A stretch of DNA of 64,000 bases from Bacteroidales bacterium M7 (GTDB taxonomy: Bacteria; Bacteroidota; Bacteroidia; Bacteroidales; Muribaculaceae): contig LUJR01000010.1 of assembly GCA_001689515.1 (NCBI GenBank), positions 5,411 to 69,410 of the forward strand, given 5' to 3'. Of this stretch, positions 35,906-44,466 are shown piece after piece. The position numbers were made by a program, and so were the translations under genes. Numbering within the stretch: position 1 is the first letter of the stretch; the number at the start of each line of letters is the position of its first letter. Below the pieces are notes generated by a model that was given only the letters and a program-made list of their open reading frames with translations, was not told where the DNA came from and ran no database searches.

Positions 35906-37588
35906 ATGGAACCAATCAATAAGGGAGGCTCGTTATTGGAGCCGAATGGCTCCAATAACCCCCATGGGGGGCGCTGGAATGTCAGAGTCATACTGTGTTG
36001 CGCGATAGTGGCTGTTTGCATGGTGGCAATGTATTTCCGTTGCGACCAGAACGTGTTGCTTGGAGACGACCTCTTCTATCGTTATGTATTGCCGGCTGAG
36101 GAACTGACCACCCCCAATATCGGGCGGCAAGTCACAACCATCAGCGATGCGCTGGAATCACAATCTAACCAGTATTTCCACACCAACGGACGTTTTCCAG
36201 TGCATGTGGTGGTTCAGATATTGTCAGGAAGCTATCCGTCACCGGCATTTGCCATCGTATCGGCACTTCTGATCGGAGCCGTCATCACAATGTTTATAAT
36301 CTTCTCTGTCAGGAGGCATCAGAGCATCAACCCGCTATGGTGGATGGCGGCGGCATTGATATGGTTTTACCTGTATCCAGCCAGCGACCATCTGTGGTAT
36401 GAAGTCGCCACCGGCATGAACTATCTGCTGCCGATGGCATTGGTGCTCGTATGGGCTCTGATATGGCAGCGCATGATGGTTCAGAGCCAGCCACGTGTAG
36501 GCATAGTGATTGCAGCCTGTATAGTCGGGGCTTTCACAGGGTGGTCCCAAGAGGGATTCGCCGTACCGCTCTCAGGCGGCATGTTTATCTACGCTGTCAT
36601 CAACCGCCGCAAGTTCGATTTGCGCCGATGGCTACCGCTCCTGTGCCTGTGGGGCGGCACTGCTGCCCTCGTGTTCGCGCCCGGGAACCACCACCGCGTC
36701 AGCGACGGAGGAGGACTTACGGGACATCTGCTCAATGGCATCAATCTCTACTTCCAAGTCATATTGGTGTGGCTCACAGTCGCCGTTATCATAATAGCCC
36801 GATGCGTAGCCAAGCCGAGACTCGCACAGCATTTCAAAAAATACAGTGCCTGGTGGTACACATGCATAATAGCCATCCTTTTCGGTCTTTTTGCCAACAC
36901 ATATCCCCAGTCATTCACGGGCATCGAATTCTACAGCCTTATAATAGGTTTCAGCCTCGCCGCAGCAATCATCCCCGACCGCACAGACCGACTGCGCAGC
37001 ATCTTGCAGTGTATCCTGTGCGGAGTGATTCTTCTGGCTTTCGGCGCGCACCAGTATCTGATCATATCCGAAAGCATGAAAGTAAAAGCCCAGACAGAGT
37101 CGTTTATCAGCGATTATATGCAGTCACCCGACGGCATCATGACGATGGATGACTACCATATCAATCCGCTGGCTCGTCCGTGGGTCAACATGGCGCTGAG
37201 GCATGATGCCGAATGGGCACTCTACTCACTGAACGTAGCCTATGCCGGCAACATGCGTCCCATGGTCATCTTGACAGGCGATGAAAAACTGCTACTGACT
37301 GCTCCGGACCGTTTTTTCACATCGTCACGCCTCATTCCCGGCTCAGCCCATGCATATCTCAGCAACAAAATATGGGCCAAAGGAGCCACAAACACCCCTC
37401 TCAAAGCCAACTTGCTCCGATCCAACCGACAGCCTACCGAAAAAATCATCAATCTGCTGACCAATTCCGCTGGAAAGACATTTCAGACTGAAATTCCCCC
37501 GAAAATGACAATCACGGTCAACGGACAGGATACACTAACCCTTTATCTCAAACCTTCATTCGAAATCGTCTCCATCGACAGGAACTGA
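35906..37588 (+). CDS. polytopic membrane protein of DUF6056 type
   Basis: 560 residues. One hydrophobic segment lies near residue 27, followed by an extracytoplasmic loop with LLGDDLFYRY and further segments between 110 and 400. Motifs such as 'YEVATGMNYLLP' and 'GWSQEGFAVPL' are typical of the DUF6056 membrane proteins found in surface polysaccharide loci, a family I take to be GT-C-like, although activity is not established. The first 25 residues (MEPINKGGSLLEPNG) are encoded by a perfect inverted repeat (35932-35959) followed by CCCCATGGGG, which is unusual inside a gene. It has its own promoter element at 35876. A truncated acyltransferase gene follows 14 bases later. Confidence 0.65.
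   Translation: MEPINKGGSLLEPNGSNNPHGGRWNVRVILCCAIVAVCMVAMYFRCDQNVLLGDDLFYRYVLPAEELTTPNIGRQVTTISDALESQSNQYFHTNGRFPVHVVVQILSGSYPSPAFAIVSALLIGAVITMFIIFSVRRHQSINPLWWMAAALIWFYLYPASDHLWYEVATGMNYLLPMALVLVWALIWQRMMVQSQPRVGIVIAACIVGAFTGWSQEGFAVPLSGGMFIYAVINRRKFDLRRWLPLLCLWGGTAALVFAPGNHHRVSDGGGLTGHLLNGINLYFQVILVWLTVAVIIIARCVAKPRLAQHFKKYSAWWYTCIIAILFGLFANTYPQSFTGIEFYSLIIGFSLAAAIIPDRTDRLRSILQCILCGVILLAFGAHQYLIISESMKVKAQTESFISDYMQSPDGIMTMDDYHINPLARPWVNMALRHDAEWALYSLNVAYAGNMRPMVILTGDEKLLLTAPDRFFTSSRLIPGSAHAYLSNKIWAKGATNTPLKANLLRSNRQPTEKIINLLTNSAGKTFQTEIPPKMTITVNGQDTLTLYLKPSFEIVSIDRN
35932..35969. repeat. palindromic insertion in the 5' end of a gene
   Basis: A perfect 12-bp inverted repeat, 35932-35943 with 35948-35959 (loop GAAT), is followed directly by the palindrome CCCCATGGGG (35960-35969). 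It lies in frame at codons 9-22 of the DUF6056-type gene. Confidence 0.8.
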
Positions 37589-37602
37589 CTCTACCCTCCA
37601 CA

Positions 37603-37959
37603 ATGGATTTTAACCATTCAAAAACTGCCCTCTCTCCTGACACCAGGATAACATATCTCGACGCATTGCGCGGCATCGCCATACTGCTGATGGTGACTGG
37701 ACACGCTTTCGTGTTTCTAGTCCGTAACGAGCCAAATGCCATCAATGACTTCGTCATAACATGGCACATGCCGCTCTTTGCCGCCATCAGCGGATTTGTC
37801 TCTTTCCGGGATACAATCACCACTGCCGCCGCAAATGCCAAGGTCAAAAGACGCCTGACGCAGCAGATAGTACCCACTCTCATCCTGTGCACTATCTGGA
37901 CATCCACACTATCCCCCGCCACATGGCAAGATACATATTTTTCACTGACAAGCCCTTAG
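37603..37959 (+). pseudogene. truncated acyltransferase 3 family gene
   Basis: 118 residues that match only the N-terminal third of an acyltransferase-3 protein: TYLDALRGIAILLMVTGHAF with the catalytic-site histidine (about residue 35), then TWHMPLFAAISGF. A full family member has about 330-380 residues and ten membrane helices; here the frame stops after three, and the 51 bases before the next gene hold no continuation. A deletion has removed the rest. These proteins O-acetylate surface sugars. The intact acyltransferase at 39517 belongs to the same family but is not the missing part, since it has its own N-terminus and the opposite strand. Confidence 0.75.
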
Positions 37960-38010
37960 CCACAACAGCAAAGCAAGAGAGAACCTGACTAAAATCATAT
38001 ATTATCCAAG

Positions 38011-39534
38011 ATGGCAAAAAACCAAACTTCATATTCCGGCAGGCTGCCCGATCATCATACATACAGAATATTCGCAATATGCCTGTTGTTTTCATTTGTC
38101 GTCCAGTTTTTTGTGGACTATGATTCTCCGCTCCACTATGGATTCAAGCATATAGATGGTGCCTGGTTTCTGATGTGCGGCAAAGCCATGATGAACGGCC
38201 TCGTCCCATATGTTGACTTCACTGATTCAAAAGGACCATTGCTTTGGCTGTTCAACGGCATAGGCTACCTCATCTACCCAAGAGGCTACGAAGGTCTATA
38301 CATACTCTTCTCCGTCTACTACTCATTGATATTCTACTTGTGCTACAAGACCGTCAGGGGAGCCACAGATTGCAACCGCAATTACGCCCTGCTGGCGACA
38401 TTTGCCATGGCTGTAGTCTACTTCACATGGTGCCATGACGAGATGCGTTGCGAAGACCTCTGCCAGCTTCCGCTGATTTATGCCCTTTATCGTCTGACCC
38501 TCGCCATCAGGTACCCCAATACCTCCCACAATCGTAGGGCATCGTTATGGATAGGCGTGGGCATAGGATGCTGCATAATGATCAAGTGGAACCAGGCACT
38601 GCTGCTATGCCTTATTCCGCTGTCGCTCGCGATAATATCCCGGGGAAACCGGCGTGGCATATTCCATATATTCATGTACACGCTTGCAGGCATACTTTGT
38701 GCCCTCTTGCCATGGATAGTCTATTTCCTGGTCGTGGGCAATCTTGATGACTTCATCAGTGAGTATTTTCTGAACACAATGAGGACTTTTGACGGCAGCA
38801 ATCAGACCTTCTCACAGACGGCCTTTCTCTCGCTGAAGAGACTCGTGACCAGCCCGCGCTTAATCGGTGTGATATTTGTCGTCGCACCGCTGTATCTATT
38901 CCGTAAACAGGGGTGGAAGGCATGGCTGCCCACCCTGTGCGCACTCGTCTACCTGCTTATGCTGACTTATGTCGGTGCTGACTACTACATGACTGGCATG
39001 TCGAGTTTCGCGATATTCACCATGGCAGCGGCGATCAGCGTCTGCCATCGCTTTATCACGAGACTCTCCAACCCGCTTCTGATCATAGCCACAGTGCTCA
39101 TAGTATGCTTCAATGCGGCTTATGCCCACAAGTATCATATGAATTTCAAATACTTCAATGACTATCGCAATGATGAGTTCTTCATGCTCAATGACATGAT
39201 CGCATCCGTACCAGATGCCAGGATACTACACTTTGACTACTATGAACAGGGACTGGGTCTGACATCGCGCACACTGCCGGCGTGTAAATATTGGTCTGTG
39301 CAGTCGGGAGGCGAATCATTCTCCCGCGAAAACCAACTGTCAGCCATAAAATCCAGAATACCCGATTTCATCACTGTACAATCAGCAGAAGCTGACAAGA
39401 TTACGGCTGACAAACGCAAGTTGCTTGATGAATATGGATATGTATACATAGGCAGCATGAAAGACTATTTCGGTCTCAGATGCAATCTGTATGCAAAAAA
39501 GGAACACAACGTCCGCTCAACTCTGTCTGACTGA
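38011..39534 (+). CDS. GT39-like polytopic glycosyltransferase
   Basis: 507 residues with about 10 hydrophobic segments between 20 and 370. The first extracytoplasmic loop reads FKHIDGAWFLMCGKAMMNG followed by PYVDFTDSKGPLLW; the pattern D-x(n)-DxKGP is widespread in GT39-type mannosyl or other lipid-sugar transferases of Bacteroidota. The C-terminal 120 residues are soluble (STLPACKYW region, then DEYGYVYIGS) and probably extracytoplasmic. Its last 18 bases overlap the convergent acyltransferase gene (39517). Codon use is nearer to the chromosome average than that of the genes at 31340-35868. Confidence 0.65.
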   Translation: MAKNQTSYSGRLPDHHTYRIFAICLLFSFVVQFFVDYDSPLHYGFKHIDGAWFLMCGKAMMNGLVPYVDFTDSKGPLLWLFNGIGYLIYPRGYEGLYILFSVYYSLIFYLCYKTVRGATDCNRNYALLATFAMAVVYFTWCHDEMRCEDLCQLPLIYALYRLTLAIRYPNTSHNRRASLWIGVGIGCCIMIKWNQALLLCLIPLSLAIISRGNRRGIFHIFMYTLAGILCALLPWIVYFLVVGNLDDFISEYFLNTMRTFDGSNQTFSQTAFLSLKRLVTSPRLIGVIFVVAPLYLFRKQGWKAWLPTLCALVYLLMLTYVGADYYMTGMSSFAIFTMAAAISVCHRFITRLSNPLLIIATVLIVCFNAAYAHKYHMNFKYFNDYRNDEFFMLNDMIASVPDARILHFDYYEQGLGLTSRTLPACKYWSVQSGGESFSRENQLSAIKSRIPDFITVQSAEADKITADKRKLLDEYGYVYIGSMKDYFGLRCNLYAKKEHNVRSTLSD

Positions 39535-40575
39535 GCCGCTTTTAAGATCTGATAGCCATCTACGGGACCATGATATCACGAATCGTGAGAGGCAACGTTC
39601 CAAATCCCCCACATGGCATATGTCAAATATGTAAATCCTGATTTTGTCCATAACTATCATCGCCATAAACAACACACTCATATACACGATTCCCGACAGG
39701 AGTACAGGCCAGAAGCCGCTCCCGACGGGATCAGGCATGGACGAATATAAGACGTGTGACAAATAATAGTTCTGATGAATCAGATAGGCTGCGAATGTCG
39801 ATGAAGCAACCCAGTTAATCCCCCTGTTACTGCCGATATCAATCCTGAGGACAGTGCAGAAGAGGAGTACGCTGACTCCAAGCGTCAGCAGAGAGTTATA
39901 GCCGATCTGTGTCCATCCCCGCAGATAGCTTGCACTCCACAAAAGTGACACAACTATGAACAGGACGGCATATATGCGTCCACGCAATTTCGGGATGCCA
40001 TATGATTGGAAATAACCCCCTATCAGAAACAGTGTAATAAACCAGCTGAGCCTGAAGCTGCCCGAATACAAGAATCCTAAAGGGAATCCAGGGACAATCT
40101 CGGTGGTCAGCAGAAGCATGACGCAGATCAAAGCTCTGTACTGCGTCCTGGTAAGCGAACTCACAAAGCGCGATATGAACGGCTGGAGCAGGATCAGAGC
40201 CAGGTACTGACTGACAAACCATACGTTGAACTTCGTGGGAGCCAGCGGGAAAAGACATGTCAGAAGATCCCTTGACGGAGCAACCCCCAGCCCGACGAAG
40301 ACAGCCACTATCACGAAGTTCCAGAACATTACCTCTAACAGTATCTTAAAGAACCTGACCAGTGTAAACTCTGTGCGATTGATGAGGAAATATCCCGTAA
40401 TAAGCACAAATATATCCACCGCACCCACTCCAGCCGCGCTGGCTATAAGATGTTCAAGAAACGTCCCCCCCGACAATGCCACCTTGCCGTCCCACAGATG
40501 GCACCATATGATGAAGAACATCGAATATATTCTGAGCAGTTCGATATTGCTGCTGCGTGGCTTCTTACTCTGCAT
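39517..40575 (-). CDS. acyltransferase 3 family membrane protein
   Basis: 352 residues with about ten hydrophobic segments. The start NIELLRIYSMFFIIWCHLW carries the conserved His of acyltransferase-3 enzymes (about residue 26) and the later GYFLINR segment is also family-typical. Such proteins transfer acetyl or other acyl groups to exported sugars, so it likely modifies the glycan made by this island. It is complete and is transcribed toward the GT39-like gene with an 18-base overlap of the 3' ends. A run of seven G lies within codons 36-39. A promoter element lies at 40618. Confidence 0.8.
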   Translation of the reverse strand: MQSKKPRSSNIELLRIYSMFFIIWCHLWDGKVALSGGTFLEHLIASAAGVGAVDIFVLITGYFLINRTEFTLVRFFKILLEVMFWNFVIVAVFVGLGVAPSRDLLTCLFPLAPTKFNVWFVSQYLALILLQPFISRFVSSLTRTQYRALICVMLLLTTEIVPGFPLGFLYSGSFRLSWFITLFLIGGYFQSYGIPKLRGRIYAVLFIVVSLLWSASYLRGWTQIGYNSLLTLGVSVLLFCTVLRIDIGSNRGINWVASSTFAAYLIHQNYYLSHVLYSSMPDPVGSGFWPVLLSGIVYMSVLFMAMIVMDKIRIYIFDICHVGDLERCLSRFVISWSRRWLSDLKSGSVRQS

Positions 40576-40617
40576 ATGGATTGTACGATATAAGAGATCA
40601 GATGAGGATTAAAGGTG

Positions 40618-40625
40618 CAAAGATA
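40618..40625 (-). promoter_or_regulatory. -7 element for the acyltransferase gene
   Basis: TATCTTTG on the minus strand matches TAnnTTTG and lies 43 bases before the start at 40575. Confidence 0.5.
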
Positions 40626-40680
40626 CGCATTTTTAAGAAAGTTTAGGAGTGGGAGGCTTGTGGGGGGAGGGATTTGCTGC

Positions 40681-40688
40681 TAATTTTG
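40681..40688 (+). promoter_or_regulatory. -7 element for the 40709 operon
   Basis: TAATTTTG on the plus strand matches TAnnTTTG and lies 21 bases before ATG 40709. It stands divergent to the element at 40618. Confidence 0.55.
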
Positions 40689-40708
40689 TCAATTAACATC
40701 TGCTTCAT

Positions 40709-41017
40709 ATGGAATATAACGAGAAGAAAGCTATCGAATTCATATTGTCACGGCTCTCCGAGGAGCATCGTCAGGCATACTCCGACGACGAAATCCTCAA
40801 TGTCATCGACATCATATGGGATTATTATGAGGAAAGCGGACTGCTTGACCCCGCGACTGCCATGACCGACGATGAGGATGCTGAAGAGCAAGAATTAGCC
40901 CAGCTCACATCACATGTCAGGAAGATGCTTGCCAAAGACAAGGGAACTACGATTCTTGCCGAAGATGTGGATGTCATCATCGCCGCAGAAATAGAATACG
41001 AAAATTCCATCATCTGA
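40709..41017 (+). CDS. small acidic protein of unknown function
   Basis: 102 residues, rich in Glu and Asp, no signal peptide and no membrane segment. The first half reads as helices (AIEFILSRLSEEHR, then DDEILNVIDIIWDYYEE), the middle is a short acidic linker (TDDEDAEEQE) and the last 40 residues form another helical region with EDVDVIIAAEIEYE. I do not recognise a family, though it has the look of a conserved small Bacteroidales cytoplasmic protein. It precedes the OmpA-type gene by 12 bases and shares its promoter element at 40681. Confidence 0.65.
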   Translation: MEYNEKKAIEFILSRLSEEHRQAYSDDEILNVIDIIWDYYEESGLLDPATAMTDDEDAEEQELAQLTSHVRKMLAKDKGTTILAEDVDVIIAAEIEYENSII

Positions 41018-41029
41018 CCTCTGCCGACA

Positions 41030-41677
41030 ATGTTTCAGATCGTGACACGCGCCGCCCTGCTTCTTGCTCTCGTCCTAAGCCAGTCGGTGCATCTCCGGGC
41101 AGATGATTTCCGCGACCCCTACGCTGACTATGACGAGACAGCTGCCTTAGATATGGAAATAGAGGAAAACCTCGCTACTCCTGTCATCCAGCAGGCTGAG
41201 AAAGCCCCTATAGTGAAATACATGACCGCACTCGCTCACCAGCTCAAGCAACGCTACAAAGTGGAGACCATGAGAGCCGGGGAAGTGATAGTGGTTACCA
41301 TACCTTCCGACGAGCTTTTTATGCCCAACGACACGCTGCTGTCACCGGATGCACCATCGCTGTTGAGACCGTTGCTGCCGTTGTTCCGCGATCCCGACCT
41401 GTTCAAACTCGTATATGCCGTCCACACTGACAATACAGGTTCCCCGTCATATATCGAAAATCTCGCATCGGCACGCAATCAGTCGATATACGCATGGCTG
41501 ATGGATGTTGCCAAAGTCAATCCCGACCTGTTTATCATCAACTATGACATGGGCGATTCGCGCCCTCTGACCGACAATGACACACGTGACCATCGCGCCC
41601 TCAACCGCCGCATAGAGTTTTTCTTAGTCCCTGGTCCCAAACTGATAACACTCGCCCACACCAAGAAAATCAAATAG
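41030..41677 (+). CDS. secreted OmpA C-terminal domain protein
   Basis: 215 residues. Residues 1-24 form a signal peptide ending LRA. Residues 50-205 form an OmpA-like peptidoglycan-binding domain: VVTIPSDELFMPNDTLLS, then VYAVHTDNTGS (the HTDxxG motif), ENLASARNQSIYAWL, and DHRALNRRIEFFL near the end. The protein should sit in the periplasm and bind meso-diaminopimelate in peptidoglycan. No lipobox or barrel is present. It follows the small acidic protein and is closed by a terminator at 41718. Confidence 0.85.
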   Translation: MFQIVTRAALLLALVLSQSVHLRADDFRDPYADYDETAALDMEIEENLATPVIQQAEKAPIVKYMTALAHQLKQRYKVETMRAGEVIVVTIPSDELFMPNDTLLSPDAPSLLRPLLPLFRDPDLFKLVYAVHTDNTGSPSYIENLASARNQSIYAWLMDVAKVNPDLFIINYDMGDSRPLTDNDTRDHRALNRRIEFFLVPGPKLITLAHTKKIK

Positions 41678-41717
41678 GATGATTTTATAAGATTTATAAA
41701 TCTCATAGATAACAAGC

Positions 41718-41753
41718 CGGTCCCTGACAGAAATTTCCGTCAAGGACCGTTTT
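41718..41753 (+). terminator. terminator after the OmpA-type gene
   Basis: Stem 41718-41728 with 41739-41749 (CGGTCC-TGAC with one mismatch) followed by TTTT. On the other strand it lies just after the RNase P RNA and may also end that transcript. Confidence 0.65.
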
Positions 41754-41755
41754 GC

Positions 41756-42158
41756 ATGGGAGCCGGACTATAAGCCGGGTTATGTCAGCCTGCCAGTTCC
41801 CGCCATAGAATGTCGGGCACGTCAGACCGTCTGATCATTTATCTACGCGATGTGTCACCACCTCGCTCCAGCAGCCTACCCCCCGGCAATGGGCGAGCAA
41901 CCCTTAAATGCCGGTATACTTGGCCTTGCAACCCATAAGGCATGCGGCATCCCATGTCACCATGGGACCCGGTGGTCTCTTACACCGCCTTTTCACCCTT
42001 ACCTCACCTACGCGGAGCGTGTGGCGAGGCGGTCATTTTCTGTCACGCTGCTCTGCCGTCACCGGCAGCTTCCCGTTAAGAAGTATGGCGCTCTGTGTTG
42101 CCCGGACTTTCCTCATGTCGCTCTCGTAGTCGACCCGCGATCAGACATCCGGCTCCGT
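41756..42158 (-). ncRNA. rnpB: RNase P RNA (bacterial type A)
   Basis: The catalytic RNA of ribonuclease P, which matures the 5' ends of tRNAs, read on the minus strand. The conserved region I sequence GAGGAAAGTCCGGGC lies at 42100-42114, and GGTAAGGGTGAAAAGGCGG plus AAGAGACCACCGG follow. Near the 3' end is the conserved TAGATAAATGATCA. The terminal P1 helix is formed by GGAGCCGGA at the 5' end (42148-42156) and TCCGGCTCC at the 3' end (41759-41767), which sets the limits to about 403 nucleotides. The exact ends are uncertain by a few bases. Confidence 0.93.
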
Positions 42159-42174
42159 ATTGTGTGAGTGTTTC

Positions 42175-43053
42175 CTACTGTTTGCCTGATGTGGTGACCT
42201 CGCGGCAGATTTTGCCTACGAGACCCTGGAGCACCTTGCCCGGACCGAGTTCCACAAACTCAGTGGCACCGTCTGCCACCATGTTCTGCACGCTCTGAGT
42301 CCAGCGTACAGGCGCTGTCAGCTGAGCCACGAGATTAGCCTTGATTTCAGCAGGATCGGTATGAGGCTTTGCATCCACATTCTGGTACACAGGACATACG
42401 GGAGCTGACACAGTGGTCTTCTCGATAGCCTCAGCAAGTTCGGCACGTGCAGGCTCCATGCAGGGAGAGTGGAATGCACCGCCTACTTTGAGTTTCAGCG
42501 CACGCTTGGCACCGGCAGCAAGAGCCTTCTCGCAAGCGGCATCAATGGCGGGCTCCTCACCTGAAATCACAATCTGACCGGGACAGTTATAGTTGGCGCA
42601 TACCACCACACCGTCCACGCTGTCACAAATCTCCTCTACTACATTGTCGGGCAGAGCAAGCACGGCTGCCATGGTAGAGGGTGTCTTTTCGCATGCCTTC
42701 TGCATAGCCTGTGCACGGGCAGATACAAGACGCAGACCGTCCTCAAATGTAAGCGCACCGGCTGCCACGAGTGCAGAAAATTCTCCAAGAGAGTGTCCTG
42801 CCACCATGTCGGGTTTGAACTCATCGCCGAGACACTTGGCAAGTATAACCGAGTGGAGGAAAATGGCGGGCTGTGTGACCTTGGTCTGACGGAGATCCTC
42901 ATCGGTGCCGGCAAACATCAGATCGGTGATGCGGAAACCGAGGATTTCGTTGGCTTTCTCAAACATGTCATGAGCCATCTGATTGTTGTCATACAGATCT
43001 TTGCCCATGCCTACAAACTGCGCCCCCTGTCCGGGGAATACGAATGCTTTCAT
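42175..43053 (-). CDS. fabD: malonyl-CoA:ACP transacylase
   Basis: 292 residues, normal length. The oxyanion motif FPGQGAQ is at residues 6-12, the nucleophile Ser88 lies in GHSLGE, and the catalytic histidine in GAFHSPCM. The protein moves malonate from CoA to ACP for fatty acid elongation in the cytoplasm. It has its own promoter element (TACCTTTG, 43101-43108 on the minus strand). It lies between rnpB (16 bases downstream) and the end of the nqr operon. Confidence 0.95.
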   Translation of the reverse strand: MKAFVFPGQGAQFVGMGKDLYDNNQMAHDMFEKANEILGFRITDLMFAGTDEDLRQTKVTQPAIFLHSVILAKCLGDEFKPDMVAGHSLGEFSALVAAGALTFEDGLRLVSARAQAMQKACEKTPSTMAAVLALPDNVVEEICDSVDGVVVCANYNCPGQIVISGEEPAIDAACEKALAAGAKRALKLKVGGAFHSPCMEPARAELAEAIEKTTVSAPVCPVYQNVDAKPHTDPAEIKANLVAQLTAPVRWTQSVQNMVADGATEFVELGPGKVLQGLVGKICREVTTSGKQ

Positions 43054-43100
43054 TCTCTCTGTGTAGTTGTTTTATGGTTGTTGTTAATGTTTCAAGACTG

Positions 43101-43108
43101 CAAAGGTA
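43101..43108 (-). promoter_or_regulatory. -7 element for fabD
   Basis: TACCTTTG on the minus strand matches TAnnTTTG and lies 48 bases before the fabD start. Confidence 0.5.
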
Positions 43109-43135
43109 GGCATTTTTATCGTATCACGCGTCCTG

Positions 43136-44440
43136 TCATCCTCCGAAATTGTCATAGTGGATGGATGAAGGTTCCACGCCGAGGCCGTCAAGCATATTGT
43201 TGACAGCTGCCGACATCGGCCCCGGTCCACACATATAATACTCTATCTCCTCAGGCTCGTCGTGATCCTTGAGATAAGTGTCATATATGACCTGATGCAC
43301 AAATCCAGGAGTGTACTTGACACCTGCAGCATCTGCGGCAGGATCCGGACGGTCCAGGGCGAGATGGAACTTGAAGTTGGGGAATTCCTTCTCCAATTTC
43401 AGGAAATCATCAAGATAGAACACCTCATTGAGAGCCCTCGCGCCGTAGAAGTAATTCATCTTACGGTCGGTGGTCTTTAGTGTCTTAAGCATCCACATGA
43501 TCTGCGAGCGCAGGGGAGCCATGCCGGCACCACCGCCTATCCACATCATCTCCTTCTTGCTGTCAACAATCGGATGGAAATCGCCGTAAGGTCCGCTCAT
43601 CAGCACCTTGTCACCCGGTTTGAGCGAAAAAATGTAGCTTGATGCTATGCCCGGAGGCACGTCCATGAATCCGGTCTGCGGTTTCGGCTTCATAGGCGGA
43701 GTGGCTATGCGCACAGTCAGCATGATGCGGTCGCCCTCGTCGGGATAGTTTGCCATCGAGTAAGCCCTCACGGTGGTCTCCTTGTTGGAAGCCTTGAGGC
43801 TGAAAAGCCCGAACTTCTCCCATGCCGGCAAATATTCCTCCCCTATCAACGCCTTGTCGATATCCTTGTCATAGTCCATCGTGTAGGGAGGTATCTTGAT
43901 CTGGGCGTATGAACCCGGTATGAAATCCATATGTTCGCCGGGAGGCAACGCCACGATAAACTCTTTGATAAAGGTGGCGACATTGCGGTTGCTGATCACC
44001 GTGCACTCCCACTCCTTGATGCTGAGCACTGAAGCCGGGACATCTATTGCCATATCCTCGCGCACCTTGACCTGACATGCCAGACGCCAATGATCCTTGA
44101 CCTCGCGACGTGACAGATGCACAGTCTCAGTGGGCAGCACCTCACCGCCACCCTGCATCACCTGCACACGGCACTGTGCACAGCTGCCCTTGCCTCCGCA
44201 TGCCGACGGCAGAAACACATCGGCATTGGCAAGCGATGACAGCAGATTGCCTCCCGATGCCACATGCACATCCTTCTCATTGTTAATGGTAATGGTCACA
44301 TCGCCGCTCTTGACCAGATAATGCTTTGCCACAAGCAATATGGCTACAAGCACCAGCGTGATGACGAGAAATATTCCTATTGCCGCCCAGATGGTCTGCG
44401 ACATCAGTGACAGCGCTATTGAAGCTGTGACGTTATACAT
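43136..44440 (-). CDS. nqrF: Na+-translocating NADH:quinone reductase subunit F
   Basis: 434 residues. One N-terminal membrane helix (about 15-38) is followed by a plant-type 2Fe-2S domain (SACGGKGSCAQC, then RLACQ) and a ferredoxin reductase module with RAYSMANYP for FAD and WIGGGAGMAPLRSQ for NADH. NqrF takes electrons from NADH into the sodium-pumping complex. The start at ATG 44440 is kept, but an ATG at 44404 (MSQTIW) would also leave the helix complete. It is the last gene of nqrABCDEF, 26 bases after nqrE. Confidence 0.95.
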   Translation of the reverse strand: MYNVTASIALSLMSQTIWAAIGIFLVITLVLVAILLVAKHYLVKSGDVTITINNEKDVHVASGGNLLSSLANADVFLPSACGGKGSCAQCRVQVMQGGGEVLPTETVHLSRREVKDHWRLACQVKVREDMAIDVPASVLSIKEWECTVISNRNVATFIKEFIVALPPGEHMDFIPGSYAQIKIPPYTMDYDKDIDKALIGEEYLPAWEKFGLFSLKASNKETTVRAYSMANYPDEGDRIMLTVRIATPPMKPKPQTGFMDVPPGIASSYIFSLKPGDKVLMSGPYGDFHPIVDSKKEMMWIGGGAGMAPLRSQIMWMLKTLKTTDRKMNYFYGARALNEVFYLDDFLKLEKEFPNFKFHLALDRPDPAADAAGVKYTPGFVHQVIYDTYLKDHDEPEEIEYYMCGPGPMSAAVNNMLDGLGVEPSSIHYDNFGG

Positions 44441-44466
44441 GTGTCAGTGCTTTGGATTAATACATT

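Noticed and set aside
36451..37152. 233-codon plus-strand frame
   Set aside because: It lies within the DUF6056-type gene in another frame and is rich in His, Arg and Pro, as shadows of such genes are.
40464..40471. Third phase-variable tract in the acyltransferase gene
   Set aside because: The run has only seven bases and the gene is intact with no related leader. It may still vary, but the evidence is weak.
41850..42167. Plus-strand frames over the RNase P RNA
   Set aside because: The stretch is explained by rnpB on the minus strand with its conserved regions and P1 helix.
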